The notes under the pieces are model-generated. The model had not been told where the DNA came from. It ran no database searches and was given only the letters and a program-made list of their open reading frames with translations. The position numbers and the translations under genes are program-made. A DNA stretch of 64,000 nucleotides, taken from NCBI GenBank assembly GCA_032718475.1, contig JAUCBJ010004291.1, positions 1 to 64,000 on the forward strand, given 5' to 3'. This document shows, piece by piece, positions 32,260-43,622 of the stretch (position 1 is its first letter; each line of letters starts with the position of its first letter). The stretch comes from Nemertoderma westbladi. Taxonomy: Eukaryota > Xenacoelomorpha > Nemertodermatida > Nemertodermatidae.

Positions 32260-35200
32260 ATGTCTGACACAAAACAAACATTGTCAGATAGCCTCTTAGA
32301 AAGTGCTAGAATGAGTGTTAGACAGGGTCTTAAAAAGATCTGGGACTCAGCTAAGAGTATAGAGCGTCTAAGACCAAAGTCCAAGTCCCCTCCTACTGTA
32401 AGCAAGGTCATCCCTACAGTAGTAATAACAGAACCGAGGCTGGTCCAACATCGTAGGTCTATCATAGGCACTCGAGCTCAGGTCAAGCGAGACCAAGAAG
32501 CAGCGGAACAGCAACAACCCGCGAGCCAAGAACTTATTTCTCAGCGGTCCGACAGCTCCAGTAGTTCGGATACTGTTGAGCGGACGCCCGAACGCGGAGC
32601 GAAGATGGCGGATACGGTTTATGATGAACGGCCAACCTATGAAGAATCAACCGACGCCACTTTTTCTCAAGAAGAAAGCGAAGCGACAGCAGAGAAACCG
32701 CATAAGAGGGATGCCATTGACATCTATCTGTCAGACTATCAACGTTTTTTAGGTGATGACGAGTTGAGGAGAAGGTTAGATGGACTTAGCCCTAATAGCG
32801 AAGGAACTCAGCGTGTGTTGGATGCCATCGATGTGGAAATGAGGGCTGCGAATCAGGCTAAATTCGATGAACAACTCCGCATCACTAGAGAACAAGAAGA
32901 ACAAGTAAGGAAAAAACGTATAGAAGACAGGAAGATAGCAGCAGTGGCAGAGGCAGAAAGAAAAGCGACCTTGGCAGAAGCAGCGGCAGAGGCAAAAGCG
33001 GCAGCAGCAGAAGCAGAGGCAAAGGCAAAAGCGGCAGCAGCAGAAGCAGAGGCAAAGGCAAAAGCGGCAGCGGCAGAGGCAAAAGCGGCAGCGGCAGAGG
33101 CAAAAGCGGCAGCGGTGGCGGAAGCAGAACGGAGAGCGGCTGAAGAGATCGCCCAACTGGAGTTGGAAAATCTTCAAGAGAAGCAAGACGACTTCAGTAA
33201 ACAGTTAACAGCTAGTAATATGCAGATGATGAATCGATCTACTCCCAAAAGACAGGGATATACATCATCTGAAGAAGGCGATACCACCGATACTGAAGGC
33301 AAAGGAAATAGATCTCGTCTAAGCAGACGTAAAAGAACACTCCACCGTCAGAAATTGCCTGATTTGCCTCCAGCTGTTAGAAGGCAACTAAATAACACCA
33401 ACTTAGGCAGTACAGAACCCACAGACCAAATAATTAAAATAGAAAGACTCCCTACTATAGTAGATGAGCCTGAAATAATTAGGCCTGTTTTTGAAATCAC
33501 CCCTTCGGTGATAGACACACCTGTGCTCCCTGAAGCTACCTCTAAATTCCCTCTGCATAGCACTAAGCTTCCTGTGCCCAGTAGAACTGCCCAGGAGACA
33601 GTTCAGGTCCTGGACCCCGAGCGAAATATTCCTAATTTGTCGCCCGTTGTCCCTCGTCCACCCGCTACAACGTTGGCGACTCCCGCTTCGGCGGTCGAAT
33701 GGGTGGACGAGAGACGGCGGGGGATGGATCTCCTGCTCGGGCAGATGCAGGAGACGGTTCAGCAATTCAAAGGCACAATAAGGGAAAGTAGACTAGAGTT
33801 GCAAGAAGTGCAGCAAAGTATCGCGCTAGAACGCGATAAATTAGTGAACACACAAAAGGGTATACCACCACCCCCTGTAACAATGTGTCAACCCGTTAGG
33901 TCTGAAGTATCTCATGCGCAAGGTGTGGAGCCTACACGCATCTATACTGCTAGCGAAGTAGAAACTCCTATAGTGAACCCTATTAAGGGTAATTATAGAT
34001 CTGTAGATAATGATATTCCCTATAGACCAGATCATAATCCGAGAAATTTATATACCGATAACTCGATATTAAATAACACGATGGCCCAAGAAAGTTTTAC
34101 GCGTCAAATGGCTAGAACCGAAGCCCGGCAAGCGGTGAAGATGGGAGAGATCGTCAAGTTCAATGGAGATGAGATGAAATGGTTACCTTTTAATGAATAT
34201 TACAAAGATAACATACAGAACTCTGTACTATCTAATGGAGAGAAACTTAGATTCCTCATCGAGTGCTTGGAAGGATCTCCCAAGTTAATGGCGTTAAGGT
34301 TTATTGGACATCCAGACGGATTAAGACAAGTTTGGGATACACTAAACATCAGGTATGGTAATAGGAATAACATAGCTGGGTATTTGTATGCAAAGTTGGT
34401 AGCGCCCCGAAAGTTTATTAGCAGCGGGATTATAGAGTTTTCCGATGAAATTCAGGAGATCTGCAGACAATTAGATTGGCTAGGTAAGTCTCATGAGTAT
34501 CAGAGTGCTATGGTTATTAGAGCAGTGGCTTCTACTTTACCGAAGGGTGGAGTAGGTACACGCTGGGATAAGAAAGTGTTATATATGATGGAACAACAAC
34601 GACGAGACCCTACCATGGCTGATCTCATGTCATTCTTAGATGGAGAAGTGAAATTACAGCTCCTAAGGCAGTCCAGAGAGAAGACACTGGAAAACAAGGT
34701 AAGTGAGAAACCCGTTTCTCGGAGAAGGGTAACACCAGTGTGTTATACAGACGACGGCGAAAGCCAGACTTCTCAAGGAGAGGATAGCGGGAAAGACACT
34801 GAAAGATCTTATGTCAATAAAACGCCTAAAGACCAGGTAAGTAAATTCAAGTCTCGAACCAATGACAGGAGAGAAAAGGTAAGAAAAACTCCTCCTACGT
34901 CTCCCAAGAGAATTCAGGTGAGAAAGCCCGAGGAAAGAACGAACGTGCACCACACAGCACATGTTAAAGTAAGTAACATCAAGCCCAAATGTGTGCTGTG
35001 CGACGGGCCCCACCGTTTAAATGCGTGTGATAAATTCTTAAAGAAATCATTAAAAGAGAGACGGGAAGTCATGTGGGATAAGCGGTTGTGTTATAATTGC
35101 CTCAGACGAGGACACCAACGGCGAACCTGTTACTCCGACGCAAGGTGTGCAAAGTGCGGTGCGAAACATCATATCTTGTTGCACACTGAATTCGAGCGAA

Positions 35201-36729
35201 ATAGTCCGAGTCAGGTGAGTGATTCCGAACTACATGTCCAATTCAGTGATGTGAACGACACTGATCAATCTGAGATGGAAGGATTCTATACGGACGAATT
35301 CTCCGACCAAAACGAATCCTGTTACTTAATAAACACCACCGCAGTGTATCGAGCACTCATGTATGAGAAAGACACAGACAGCGACCTCACCCTAACTACT
35401 TCAGATCAACAACAATCTTGGAAAGCGCCAACTTCAAATGTAGGAATCCGAGAATTTCCTGTAGTCCAGTTACGGGTCCACAGACCTCAGAAGAGCTATA
35501 TAGTGAACGCCCTCCTGGACTCCGGTAGCACAGGAACATTCATCGATAAAGAACTAGCCGAAGTCATCTTTGCTGGACAACCCAAGTTCCGAACCAAGCT
35601 AAACATGTCAGGGATCATGCAGGTTTGGAATTCTACTGTAGCTGCCGACTATTATATAGGTGAGTTGTCCACTCCACAGGATAAACTAGGAGAATACAGT
35701 ATAAGGTCAGTAAAAATGGTGGCAATAAAGAACTTCGCTACCACCCAAGTTGAACCTTATAATTGGGACGAAGATGATCATGTCCAACAACTTAACATCC
35801 CTAGATTCGACACCGATTATCCTGGAGTACAAATATTAATCAGTCAAAACGCGCATGAGGCGCTGGAGACATTAGAGAAACGACCTACTCAACCGCAACC
35901 ACTTCAGACCTATGCGGTAAGAACTAGAGTAGGTTGGTACCTTACTGGACCTTCCCGTAGAACGCTCAGGGAAAGACTGCTTCAAGATCGCGTCTGCCAG
36001 GTGAGTGAATGGGAAGACGATACTAGTGAGGGAGACGACCCAACTGAGGGAACACCACACTCCTCAGATAATGACAATCTTAACTCCAATGTAGATCAAT
36101 GGAGATATTGCCCCAAGACGATGAATATAGCCGACATCGCTTCCAGAGGAGCAACTCCTCAAGAACTGACAGATACTCCAGACCGGCTAGGTGAACCCGA
36201 CTTCCTGAGTAAGGAGGATGAATGGCCTCCCCATCTTACTCCGACTGAGATTAGACCAGCCAAGGGAGCGGAGAAAGTCAAACCTAAAACCCGGATGGGT
36301 GGATCGGAGTTATTTGAACCCGGGATAGATGTGTCGGTATTACATATTGCCAGGGACGACGCCGTGGATCTGGACCTCCCCACCGCGAGTGGATCCTTCA
36401 TGAAGATCAGAGAGAGCGATTGGAGCTCTCGAACATCAGACGTCTCGCAGGGACTCTCACCTCTCCTGCAGGGAGCGACGGACCGCTATAGCTCCTGGAA
36501 TCGGCTTTGTAAGGCCGTCGTGTACCTAGAGCGATGTTTCTATCGTCACTATTCCAGGACGAAGAGGAAACCTGGAATTGTATTCGGGATGCAGCGACTC
36601 AATCACCCAGTCGGTCGTTTGTGTTTACCGGAAGGGAATGGAGGACTCTCCGGAAACTGTGGAAGGCAAGATTCTCTTCCCACGACCACCTCCCTAATCC
36701 TTCAAACATCTAGGGACTCCATAACGTAA
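32260..36729 (+). CDS. BEL/Pao gag-protease polyprotein, RT/RNase H deleted
   Basis: A 1489-codon frame from an ATG. Residues ~215-300 form an A/E/K-rich helical repeat (AEAKAAAAEA) encoded by a minisatellite. A BEL-type gag domain follows (MGEIVKFNGDEMKWLPFNEY, about 627). Zinc-knuckle region at ~910-977: CVLCDGPHRLNAC, then CYNCLRRGHQRRTC (CX2CX4HX4C) and CAKCGAKHHILLH. Retropepsin at ~1083: ALLDSGSTGTFID. After the VGWYLTGPS block the frame jumps, through an acidic linker, to QWRYCPKTMNIADIASRG, which in BEL elements lies between RNase H and integrase. Some 600 residues of RT and RNase H are therefore missing while the frame stays open. A YSSWNRLCKAVVYLE block resembles the pre-integrase segment; no integrase core follows. 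The capsid and protease look intact. Confidence 0.9.
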   Translation: MSDTKQTLSDSLLESARMSVRQGLKKIWDSAKSIERLRPKSKSPPTVSKVIPTVVITEPRLVQHRRSIIGTRAQVKRDQEAAEQQQPASQELISQRSDSSSSSDTVERTPERGAKMADTVYDERPTYEESTDATFSQEESEATAEKPHKRDAIDIYLSDYQRFLGDDELRRRLDGLSPNSEGTQRVLDAIDVEMRAANQAKFDEQLRITREQEEQVRKKRIEDRKIAAVAEAERKATLAEAAAEAKAAAAEAEAKAKAAAAEAEAKAKAAAAEAKAAAAEAKAAAVAEAERRAAEEIAQLELENLQEKQDDFSKQLTASNMQMMNRSTPKRQGYTSSEEGDTTDTEGKGNRSRLSRRKRTLHRQKLPDLPPAVRRQLNNTNLGSTEPTDQIIKIERLPTIVDEPEIIRPVFEITPSVIDTPVLPEATSKFPLHSTKLPVPSRTAQETVQVLDPERNIPNLSPVVPRPPATTLATPASAVEWVDERRRGMDLLLGQMQETVQQFKGTIRESRLELQEVQQSIALERDKLVNTQKGIPPPPVTMCQPVRSEVSHAQGVEPTRIYTASEVETPIVNPIKGNYRSVDNDIPYRPDHNPRNLYTDNSILNNTMAQESFTRQMARTEARQAVKMGEIVKFNGDEMKWLPFNEYYKDNIQNSVLSNGEKLRFLIECLEGSPKLMALRFIGHPDGLRQVWDTLNIRYGNRNNIAGYLYAKLVAPRKFISSGIIEFSDEIQEICRQLDWLGKSHEYQSAMVIRAVASTLPKGGVGTRWDKKVLYMMEQQRRDPTMADLMSFLDGEVKLQLLRQSREKTLENKVSEKPVSRRRVTPVCYTDDGESQTSQGEDSGKDTERSYVNKTPKDQVSKFKSRTNDRREKVRKTPPTSPKRIQVRKPEERTNVHHTAHVKVSNIKPKCVLCDGPHRLNACDKFLKKSLKERREVMWDKRLCYNCLRRGHQRRTCYSDARCAKCGAKHHILLHTEFERNSPSQVSDSELHVQFSDVNDTDQSEMEGFYTDEFSDQNESCYLINTTAVYRALMYEKDTDSDLTLTTSDQQQSWKAPTSNVGIREFPVVQLRVHRPQKSYIVNALLDSGSTGTFIDKELAEVIFAGQPKFRTKLNMSGIMQVWNSTVAADYYIGELSTPQDKLGEYSIRSVKMVAIKNFATTQVEPYNWDEDDHVQQLNIPRFDTDYPGVQILISQNAHEALETLEKRPTQPQPLQTYAVRTRVGWYLTGPSRRTLRERLLQDRVCQVSEWEDDTSEGDDPTEGTPHSSDNDNLNSNVDQWRYCPKTMNIADIASRGATPQELTDTPDRLGEPDFLSKEDEWPPHLTPTEIRPAKGAEKVKPKTRMGGSELFEPGIDVSVLHIARDDAVDLDLPTASGSFMKIRESDWSSRTSDVSQGLSPLLQGATDRYSSWNRLCKAVVYLERCFYRHYSRTKRKPGIVFGMQRLNHPVGRLCLPEGNGGLSGNCGRQDSLPTTTSLILQTSRDSIT
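32939..33135 (+). repeat. Coding GCGGCAGAGGCAAAA-type minisatellite
   Basis: Short G/A/C units repeated within the BEL gag frame, giving an Ala/Glu/Lys helix. The opposite strand also stays open, but that is a side effect of the repeat. Confidence 0.85.
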
Positions 36730-39700
36730 CAACATATGGAGTGGGTGTGTGACTCTATTATTTTGTATTTGTTTTATTTTTATGTTTATGTATGTATTAT
36801 TATGTAATTTTATTTTAATCGTTTTATTTAATTTTATTTAGTAGTATGGTATTTTAGAGATTATTTAGTAGATTAGTGCAATATATATTCGCGTTTATTA
36901 TTTAATTACGTATATTATATATTTAGTGCGATGGCGAGAAATAATTCTTTTTCTCTTTCCTTACTGTCCGTATTATATTATAAATACGTAACTACAGTAA
37001 GATGAAATGTCCGTACTTATTAAAGTACAATAAAGCCACTACTATATTTAAGTATTATTGGTAGGCAGAGTATTAGGAATGCAAAGTTCAGATCCTCGTG
37101 TCTCGGCTAAACCAAGCTCTGGGTAGACCTTGGAAACGACTTGCCTCTTCACACTGACATTGCTTCGTGCGATATTGCTCTCATACCGTATATTAAATAA
37201 TACATATAGTAGCGTGATGTCCCTTTAACAGTAGCGTATAACGCAAAATAAATCTGTTAAACCCTTTGACCATCTGTAATTCTAGTCGATTAAGATATCG
37301 CGGCACCCACCGATATACTTGAAAGACAAATTCTAGAATCAGTGGTTAACGTCCCCAGACAAGTTATGGAATAAATCGGTGCCCATCTCAAATATTAATT
37401 ATTTAATATTTGCAAATCTAATAAATCAAAATCTGTAAAATTCAGATCCTTCAACAATTCTAGTCAATTAAGATATCGTAGCATTTACCGATATTCTTAA
37501 AAAGACAATTGTCATAGAATTAAGGATCTTGTGTCCCCAGACATGTTCTAGAATCAAAATATGTCAATTTAATTATCAAATAATAAAATTTCAGGGAATA
37601 AATTTAAATTCATGCCTTTTAATGAATTTAATAAATTGCCATTTTTACGCAATTTATAACATTCCCAAAATTCCATTAATTAATAGATCAAGGGAGCGGA
37701 GATTTATCTTATTATGCGTATGAGTGTGCGAAAGTCTCCCAAACATAGTCAATAGCCGATAAAATTCATAAAGTCATGTATAAAACAGGACATTGACCAT
37801 TAAAGAATTACTATTAAATAACATCCCAGATCTGTATGCATTGGAATTACCCTAATTCTACCGCTAGCTTTGCATAATGTCACCATAGCAACAACCACGC
37901 TAGAATTAGAATTGAGTTAAAAGAACAATAGAAAGCTTGTCCCATTGAATAGCATAGGGAATAAATAGCGCACTGCTAGTATCCAAGGATACATAATAAT
38001 ACAGTGACATTCTGGAAGGCATTGACTAACGGACAAATGGCCCGAGTGTGTGTAATTTGTGACAAGTTGTGTGTGTGGTATTTGTGAGTTTATAGGCGAA
38101 TGTTACTACTAAGGTGTGTTTACAGTAGCTAGTCGCAATTGTGAAAGTAACCCTAACTCTCCAGTAAGAACCTGAGGTGTATCTAAGCCTTTGGGACGGA
38201 CAGTCGAGTGACTTGTGCCGGTTGTCGTTGTCGTTGTGCGGCTACGTCGTTGGCGAAAGTACAGCGGCGACGACACATCGGCGCTGAGGATCTCGCACTG
38301 TCCGGGGGCTGATTGGGGTAGGCAGCGACGCTCGCTAGCCTAAATATAAACTCGTTATAATATTAATAAACTCATATATAGCAGATATGACGGAGTTGAT
38401 AGAAGATGGTCTTGGTATCAGGGAGCGATATACTCTACTTTCAAGCGTTTGTTGATAGCTTGATACGCGGTGATACTAGTCCAACTACTACGAAGGATGA
38501 TGGTCGTTATATCGAACCTACGATTTCCTGGAAGTAACTTACGCGTGAATTGGACTATGGAAAATTCACCGCTCGCTACACGCATTGTAATGGTATGTAT
38601 ATGGACTTCTTAACCATTGGCCATTCTATCGATTTACACGATACGGACTATGTCGAACATATCCTACCCAGAGGAGTCGAAACGATAAACCAAAATTCTA
38701 ATGCGAAAATCCTATTCGAAATCGACTCGAAAGAAAAGACATTAAAGAAACAAATAAACGCGGAAACTCCAACATACATTTGGAATTCTTGATAGAAGCA
38801 TTGTAACAACAAATAAATATCACCCGCGTTTCTCCTTCAAGATGTGCGTCTTTGGTATTATTACGATAAATGCCCTAGACCCAGCCAATAAACGGAAAGA
38901 CATAAACATCCACGGAAACGTTGTGTTAAACACAGTTGTGTTCGTTATATTTACTGGAGTTTCGAGCGAAACTTGTTTGACGTATCACCTATGCTCACTC
39001 GGCTCGAACGATCCTGGAGTAAACCTACGATCAGAGTCCCGGAATACTCAGTCAAACCTCCTCATTCCTTAGTTGGACCTCAGACCTGCGATCCTGGTAG
39101 TGTCACGGATCCTCGCGGACTGTATTCACTGTTCAAAGATCTAGTGCTACCCTAACAATTAATCGGTAACACTCCGACAGTGATTTCTAGCTAGCCGCCC
39201 ATCTTACCTAGCCGGATTGTGACGCGGACACCTAATATCACTATCCAACCGTATGGTCGTCCCCGTTTAACGCGATACAACCCTTCATCAAGGTGAAGGA
39301 GAGCGTTGTACGAAACGAGTTAAACGTTATTCTATAAAGATCAAAAAAGAAATCTGCGTTTGTTCAGATAAACGTAAGTTATAACAGTAAGTCCAATCGA
39401 TAAACGAATTAGCCTTATCTCAGTTCGATTGGGAAATCTCGAATCTCTAAGAAGATATCAAGCTTAGAAAACCCTATTCTCTGCGAGAGTTTTGGACGAA
39501 CGTATCCCATGACAAGCGGAGGAAAATCAGCTCGAGGAGAAGCATATCGAACTGGATGAGACACCGACCGTAAACCCAAACCTTCTAATGCAATTGTATT
39601 GCACCCTTTACCCAGGAGTTGTAGCCTTCCTAGTAAAGTGGCTCGCCCCAAAGAGAAAAGGACTCTGGCTAGCCTCGGGAAACTGCGTAAACGCCGTCCG

Positions 39701-39793
39701 CGCAAAGAAAACTAACTGTTTAGAGTATCTTTATGTTTTAGAAACTGTGATTTTTATATTTTATAGACTGAAAATCCCATTTTCTGGGAGCGG
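36730..39793 (+). other. BEL 3' internal region, no intact gene
   Basis: About 3 kb between the polyprotein stop and the 3' LTR. It contains two diverged copies of a ~100-bp segment (about 37275-37370 and 37455-37545, sharing AATTCTAGTC...TTAAGATATCG and GTCCCCAGACA), a G+C-richer stretch near 38200-38330, and short open frames (38550-38792, 38842-39155, 39588-39845) without recognisable domains. An envelope-like gene or decayed integrase could once have been here, but nothing supports that directly. No strong polypurine tract precedes the LTR; the nearest candidate is GGGAGCGG. Confidence 0.5.
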
Positions 39794-41000
39794 TGTAAAA
39801 GCTTTTGCTGAATTGCCCGGTTATTTTTCCTTATTTTTCCCGTAAAATACTCTGTAGTTGGTTTAATAGGCGTAAGAGGCCGTATTATTGCTGTATCGGT
39901 GTTTTTAGAGGATCTAAGAGCTATTTCTTCCGTATGTGTACTGTGGAAGGCATAGTTGATGATTCTATGGCAATTCCGTGACGCAAAAGGGGATAGCTAC
40001 TCTTGAACAGTAGTTACTATGACGACGGTTAACAGCTGATATTCATACGTGTCGATTTTCTTTGTTCTACGGCATCTCTCAGTTCAGTCAACCAATCAGA
40101 GCGTTTTTACTGTTCTTGTACAGAAATTTCCTAGAAATCACGCAATGCTGTATGGGCTGTGTTATCATTCTGTCCTGAGCCAGGAAGAGCGGCTTTGGAA
40201 TATTTTGTGCTTTTCTGCTTTAGCCTAACACTAGTAGGCTTAATTATAAGGACATATATCCGTTATCTCAACTCACACTTAATATCACACTGGTTATCAC
40301 TGGTTAACTGGCCCATACTGTGCAACTTAACTTAACATTACTGCTTTGCTGTCGGTTATTCATTATATTTGTTGATGAATTATTATATTTGGAATAACGA
40401 GAAATAACCCCGAAACCCAATATTCTTGATATACCGAAGGTAAGAGAGAAAGGTTACATATAACGATTGTGACTTATGTTAAAGTGGTTTGAAGTGAATC
40501 TAATGTTATTTGATAGACCCTACATGATTCGGTCCGTGTTCCTTTTATATGTGACTAAAATCAGTGAAGATCGGCAGATCAGTGTGCAGTATTGTGCAGC
40601 ATTGTGTATGAGTGAGACTGATAACGAAGCATTTCCTAAAGAATGCGCCATATATGTGAATTGTAACTAAGCCATATCGTTGCGTGTAGTTTAAGTCATA
40701 ACTCTGTTTATAGATAGAGCGCCACGTCCTAAAGGAACTGTTAATATTCCCCGAAAGTGAATAATATTGTCAGAGATTATATAATACTGTCAGTCGAATA
40801 ATACATTAGGCTTACATAGCAATACGATTAAGCCGTCGAACCCAATCTCCCGGGTATATCCAGCGGGTGAATGATCGCGCATCGATTGGTTTCGACTAGT
40901 GTAGTGAATCAAATACTTGTCAGAGGCTAAAAGTGATTTATTATCTAGAAGACATCCTAATTTGGCGGGTTAAACTGCCAAAGGTCTGAAAGCGCGAACA
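39794..41000 (+). repeat. 3' LTR of BEL/Pao element
   Basis: 1207 bp, TG...CA ends, near-identical to 28741-29947. Differences seen include ATGACG/GTGACG, ACATGTCG/ACGTGTCG and GCACCG/GCATCG. It is followed by the ATAGC target duplication. Confidence 0.95.
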
Positions 41001-41221
41001 ATAGCCAAACCCGGATGGAAACACAATATGGCTAAATTTGGTATCAATCGATGTAGAATTTCTTGTAGAATAATATTATCATGTACCTCCAGTGCCTCAC
41101 CTAGATTAATTTTTTAAATCACTATGAACACAGGTTGGTCATCGCTCGATGATAAGTGGAATTGAGTTTTAAGCACTTTTTAAATGTAATTACGTCAGCT
41201 AGTTCACGGGGTTGTTTTAAA

Positions 41222-41575
41222 GGTACGAACTAAAATACTGAACCAGCTGAAACCACCTGAAACCAGCAGTAAACCACCTTGAAACCAGCTGTGAAAACCA
41301 ATCATATTCGTTTATAAGGGAACTTAAGCTCTCGGCTGGTAACCAGGGGTGTACCTTAGATCCTAGACACGAACTTAGATCCTGGGCTCTATCTAGTTGT
41401 GAGACTTGGGATCTTAGACACAGTCTTAGTTCCTTGGTGTGATATTACTGATCGACCTTAGATCCTAGATGCGAACTTAGATCCTGGGTGTGGCCTTAGA
41501 TCCTAAATGCAAATTTAGATCCTAAATGCGAATTTAGATCCTGGGTGCGATCTACTGGTGCGACCTTGATTGTTG
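41222..41575 (+). repeat. Left TIR of Mutator-like element
   Basis: About 350 bp. The outer ~140 bp aligns closely with the right TIR; the inner part is a series of variable TTAGATCCT-containing units of about 20 bp. Confidence 0.85.
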
Positions 41576-41845
41576 GGTAAAATTTTCGCATTTTTGGTTT
41601 TCTATTTCATCTGATGTAGAATTTAATTGGGAGTTCAAATCTTGGAACGGTTTGGTGAGATCTTTTTTAGTTCTCGAGTTATCGGTGTCTTTCCATAAAA
41701 GTATCAGTTTATAGTGTATCAGTTTGTCCATAAAAATTTAGAAGACAGACAGACAGACAGACATATTAGATACAACCAAACATTAAAGAACATACAGCTG
41801 TACAGACAGATACTATTCCTGTATTCCAGAGATGCTAGACAGTAC

Positions 41846-41901
41846 GGGTAAATCTTTTCGACCTAAGCATAGGCCTACGCGTAGGTCGAAAAGATTTACC
41901 C
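41846..41901. mobile_element. 56-bp palindromic micro-element with 8-bp TSD
   Basis: The terminal 20 bp GGGTAAATCTTTTCGACCTA is exactly inverted at the other end, and the 16-bp centre is itself nearly palindromic. The flanks are a perfect 8-bp direct repeat, GACAGTAC (41838-41845 and 41902-41909). An inverted-repeat insert with an 8-bp duplication looks like a minimal transposon relic (8-bp duplications are known for hAT and P types), though 56 bp is unusually short. Confidence 0.75.
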
Positions 41902-42071
41902 GACAGTACAGATGCTAAGACTGGTTAATGTCACTACTGCTGTACTGTAGGCCTACCGTAATTGTTGTACTGTTGTAATGTAGCCAAACTGCTGCAATGC
42001 CAATAATTGCAGTATCAAGTCCGCAAGCTTCACGTACAGAGTAGGCCCCCTACGTTAATCCCCACTTTGCC

Positions 42072-43475
42072 TTAACCGGCTCTGGTCTGATACCCGGAAA
42101 AATTCGGTATACAGACGTTTCGGCCTAGGACGTTTCGGTCCAGGACGCTTCGGCCCGGACATTTCGGCCCGGACAATTCGGCCCGGACGTTTCGGCCCAT
42201 GACTGTAACTGAATGAAAAGGCTAACTTTTTGATATGATAATAATTATTCATTAAAATTATAATTATTTCACAATAACATACAAACACTTAATAAAATAT
42301 CTTTCATGAAATGGCTATTTAATTTACCTTTATTTCAAAATAAAATAAACATTAGGGAAGTGGTGCTCTGGTTCCATAGACAATTCGCCATCAATTATGT
42401 CATGCGGCCGAAAAAATGCAAGTCAGAACAAATCTATTGGTCTCGAGTACCACATTACTAATCCTAATATACAGTACTACCAAAGTGAATCAATTTCACG
42501 AACGATGTAGGGCTTAAATCTCGTCTGATCGATATATTTTGGAGATACTTAATTAACTTTAAACATTAGGCCTACTCAATTGATAATTCTTGTAGCTGGA
42601 CAGTGTATTACTGGACAGAGTAGTATTATTATTGAAACAATAACTCTCATCTTCGATGATAGATGATTTCGATTTATACCCATAGATAACGACGTATAAT
42701 GCTTTTATTAATACGTATTTTATTTCACTTCACATCCACTCTGGTCCTTTTAATGTGCATAAATTTCATCTAAATTTAAATTTAATACGCATATATTTCA
42801 TCTAAATTTAAATTTAATACGCATATATTTCATCTAAATTTAAATTTAATACGCATATATTTCATCTAAATTTAAATTTAATACGCATATATTTTATCTC
42901 ATTCCATATGACATCCAGTCTGTCTCATAATTATTAGCAATGCTCCTTTAATGGAATATTTCTAATCTATTATATTTTTAAGACCAACATTAAAATACAG
43001 TAATAATTTTAATTCGGTGTATTTTAATGTACTTTATTTATTAACTCACATTTTAAAATACGTATGTTTTTTTATGGGGGAAACCCCATCATCATAATAC
43101 TAAAGTTAATTTGTCAGCATATGTTATCTTTGTTTTAAGTTACAGTATGGTGTAAATTTATATTAATAAATAATAATAATAATACATTAGTTATTATTAT
43201 AAATATAATGTAGAACTTCGATCTTGACGACTTTCAAACAGGTGTCGGAGCAGTTCCTACTGACAACTCCTCTTGTAACGAACGTAACAACTACAAAACA
43301 AATATATTGAATAACATATTTATTATTAATAGCTTATTTAAGGGAGTAAAGTGAATCTTTGGGCCAAAACGTCCGACAAGCAAATCTTGTATTTCATTCA
43401 TTGGGCCGAAACGTCCTAGGCCAAAACGTCTTAGACCGAAACGTCTGTTACCCGAAAAATTCGTGACCCAGTTAA
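42072..43475. mobile_element. Nested element with repeat-built TIRs (GGACGTTTCGGCC motif)
   Basis: The left side (about 42072-42202) reads CGGAAAAATTCGG, TACAGACGTTTCGGCC, then several GGACGTTTCGGCC-like units. The right side (about 43365-43475) is its inverse, including ACGTCTGTTACCCGAAAAATTC. The core is non-coding and contains a 32-bp tandem array. The arms differ in unit number and have diverged, so this is an older insertion inside the Mutator-like unit. Exact ends and target duplication were not resolved. Confidence 0.65.
42758..42902. repeat. 32-bp tandem repeat, ~4.5 copies
   Basis: Almost identical units built on GCATATATTTCATCTAAATT, containing TTTAAATTTAA palindromes. Confidence 0.9.
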
Positions 43476-43622
43476 TCAATAGGCCTAACTGAGATAGTGA
43501 GTACCAGTAGTATATATCTGTATATACCAGTATACTGGTACTGCAGTACTAATATAAGGTTCTATTAGGCCTACCATTGCAGTTCATTTTTCAGCTGTAG
43601 TTCCCGATTAAAACTGTAAAAA

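Larger units (their letters stand above)
28741..41000 (+). mobile_element. BEL/Pao LTR retrotransposon, RT-deleted, young (12.26 kb)
   Basis: Two direct LTRs of exactly 1207 bp, beginning TGTAAAAG and ending GCGAACA (TG...CA), flank an internal region with a gag-protease frame. The 5 bases before the left LTR (ATAGC, 28736-28740) are repeated after the right one (41001-41005), the 5-bp duplication expected of an LTR integrase. By eye the LTRs differ at about three positions, so the insertion is recent. The zinc knuckles, protease and pre-integrase blocks identify the BEL/Pao superfamily. RT and RNase H are missing and no integrase core is seen, so this copy probably moved with enzymes supplied in trans. 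No clear tRNA primer site follows the left LTR. Confidence 0.95.

Noticed and set aside
32776-33186. Minus-strand Cys/Leu-rich open frames opposite the BEL gag
   Set aside because: Mirror image of the Ala/Glu/Lys-coding minisatellite in gag.
38550-39845. Envelope-like gene in the BEL 3' region
   Set aside because: Only short frames without a signal peptide, cysteine pattern or fusion-type segment that I could recognise.
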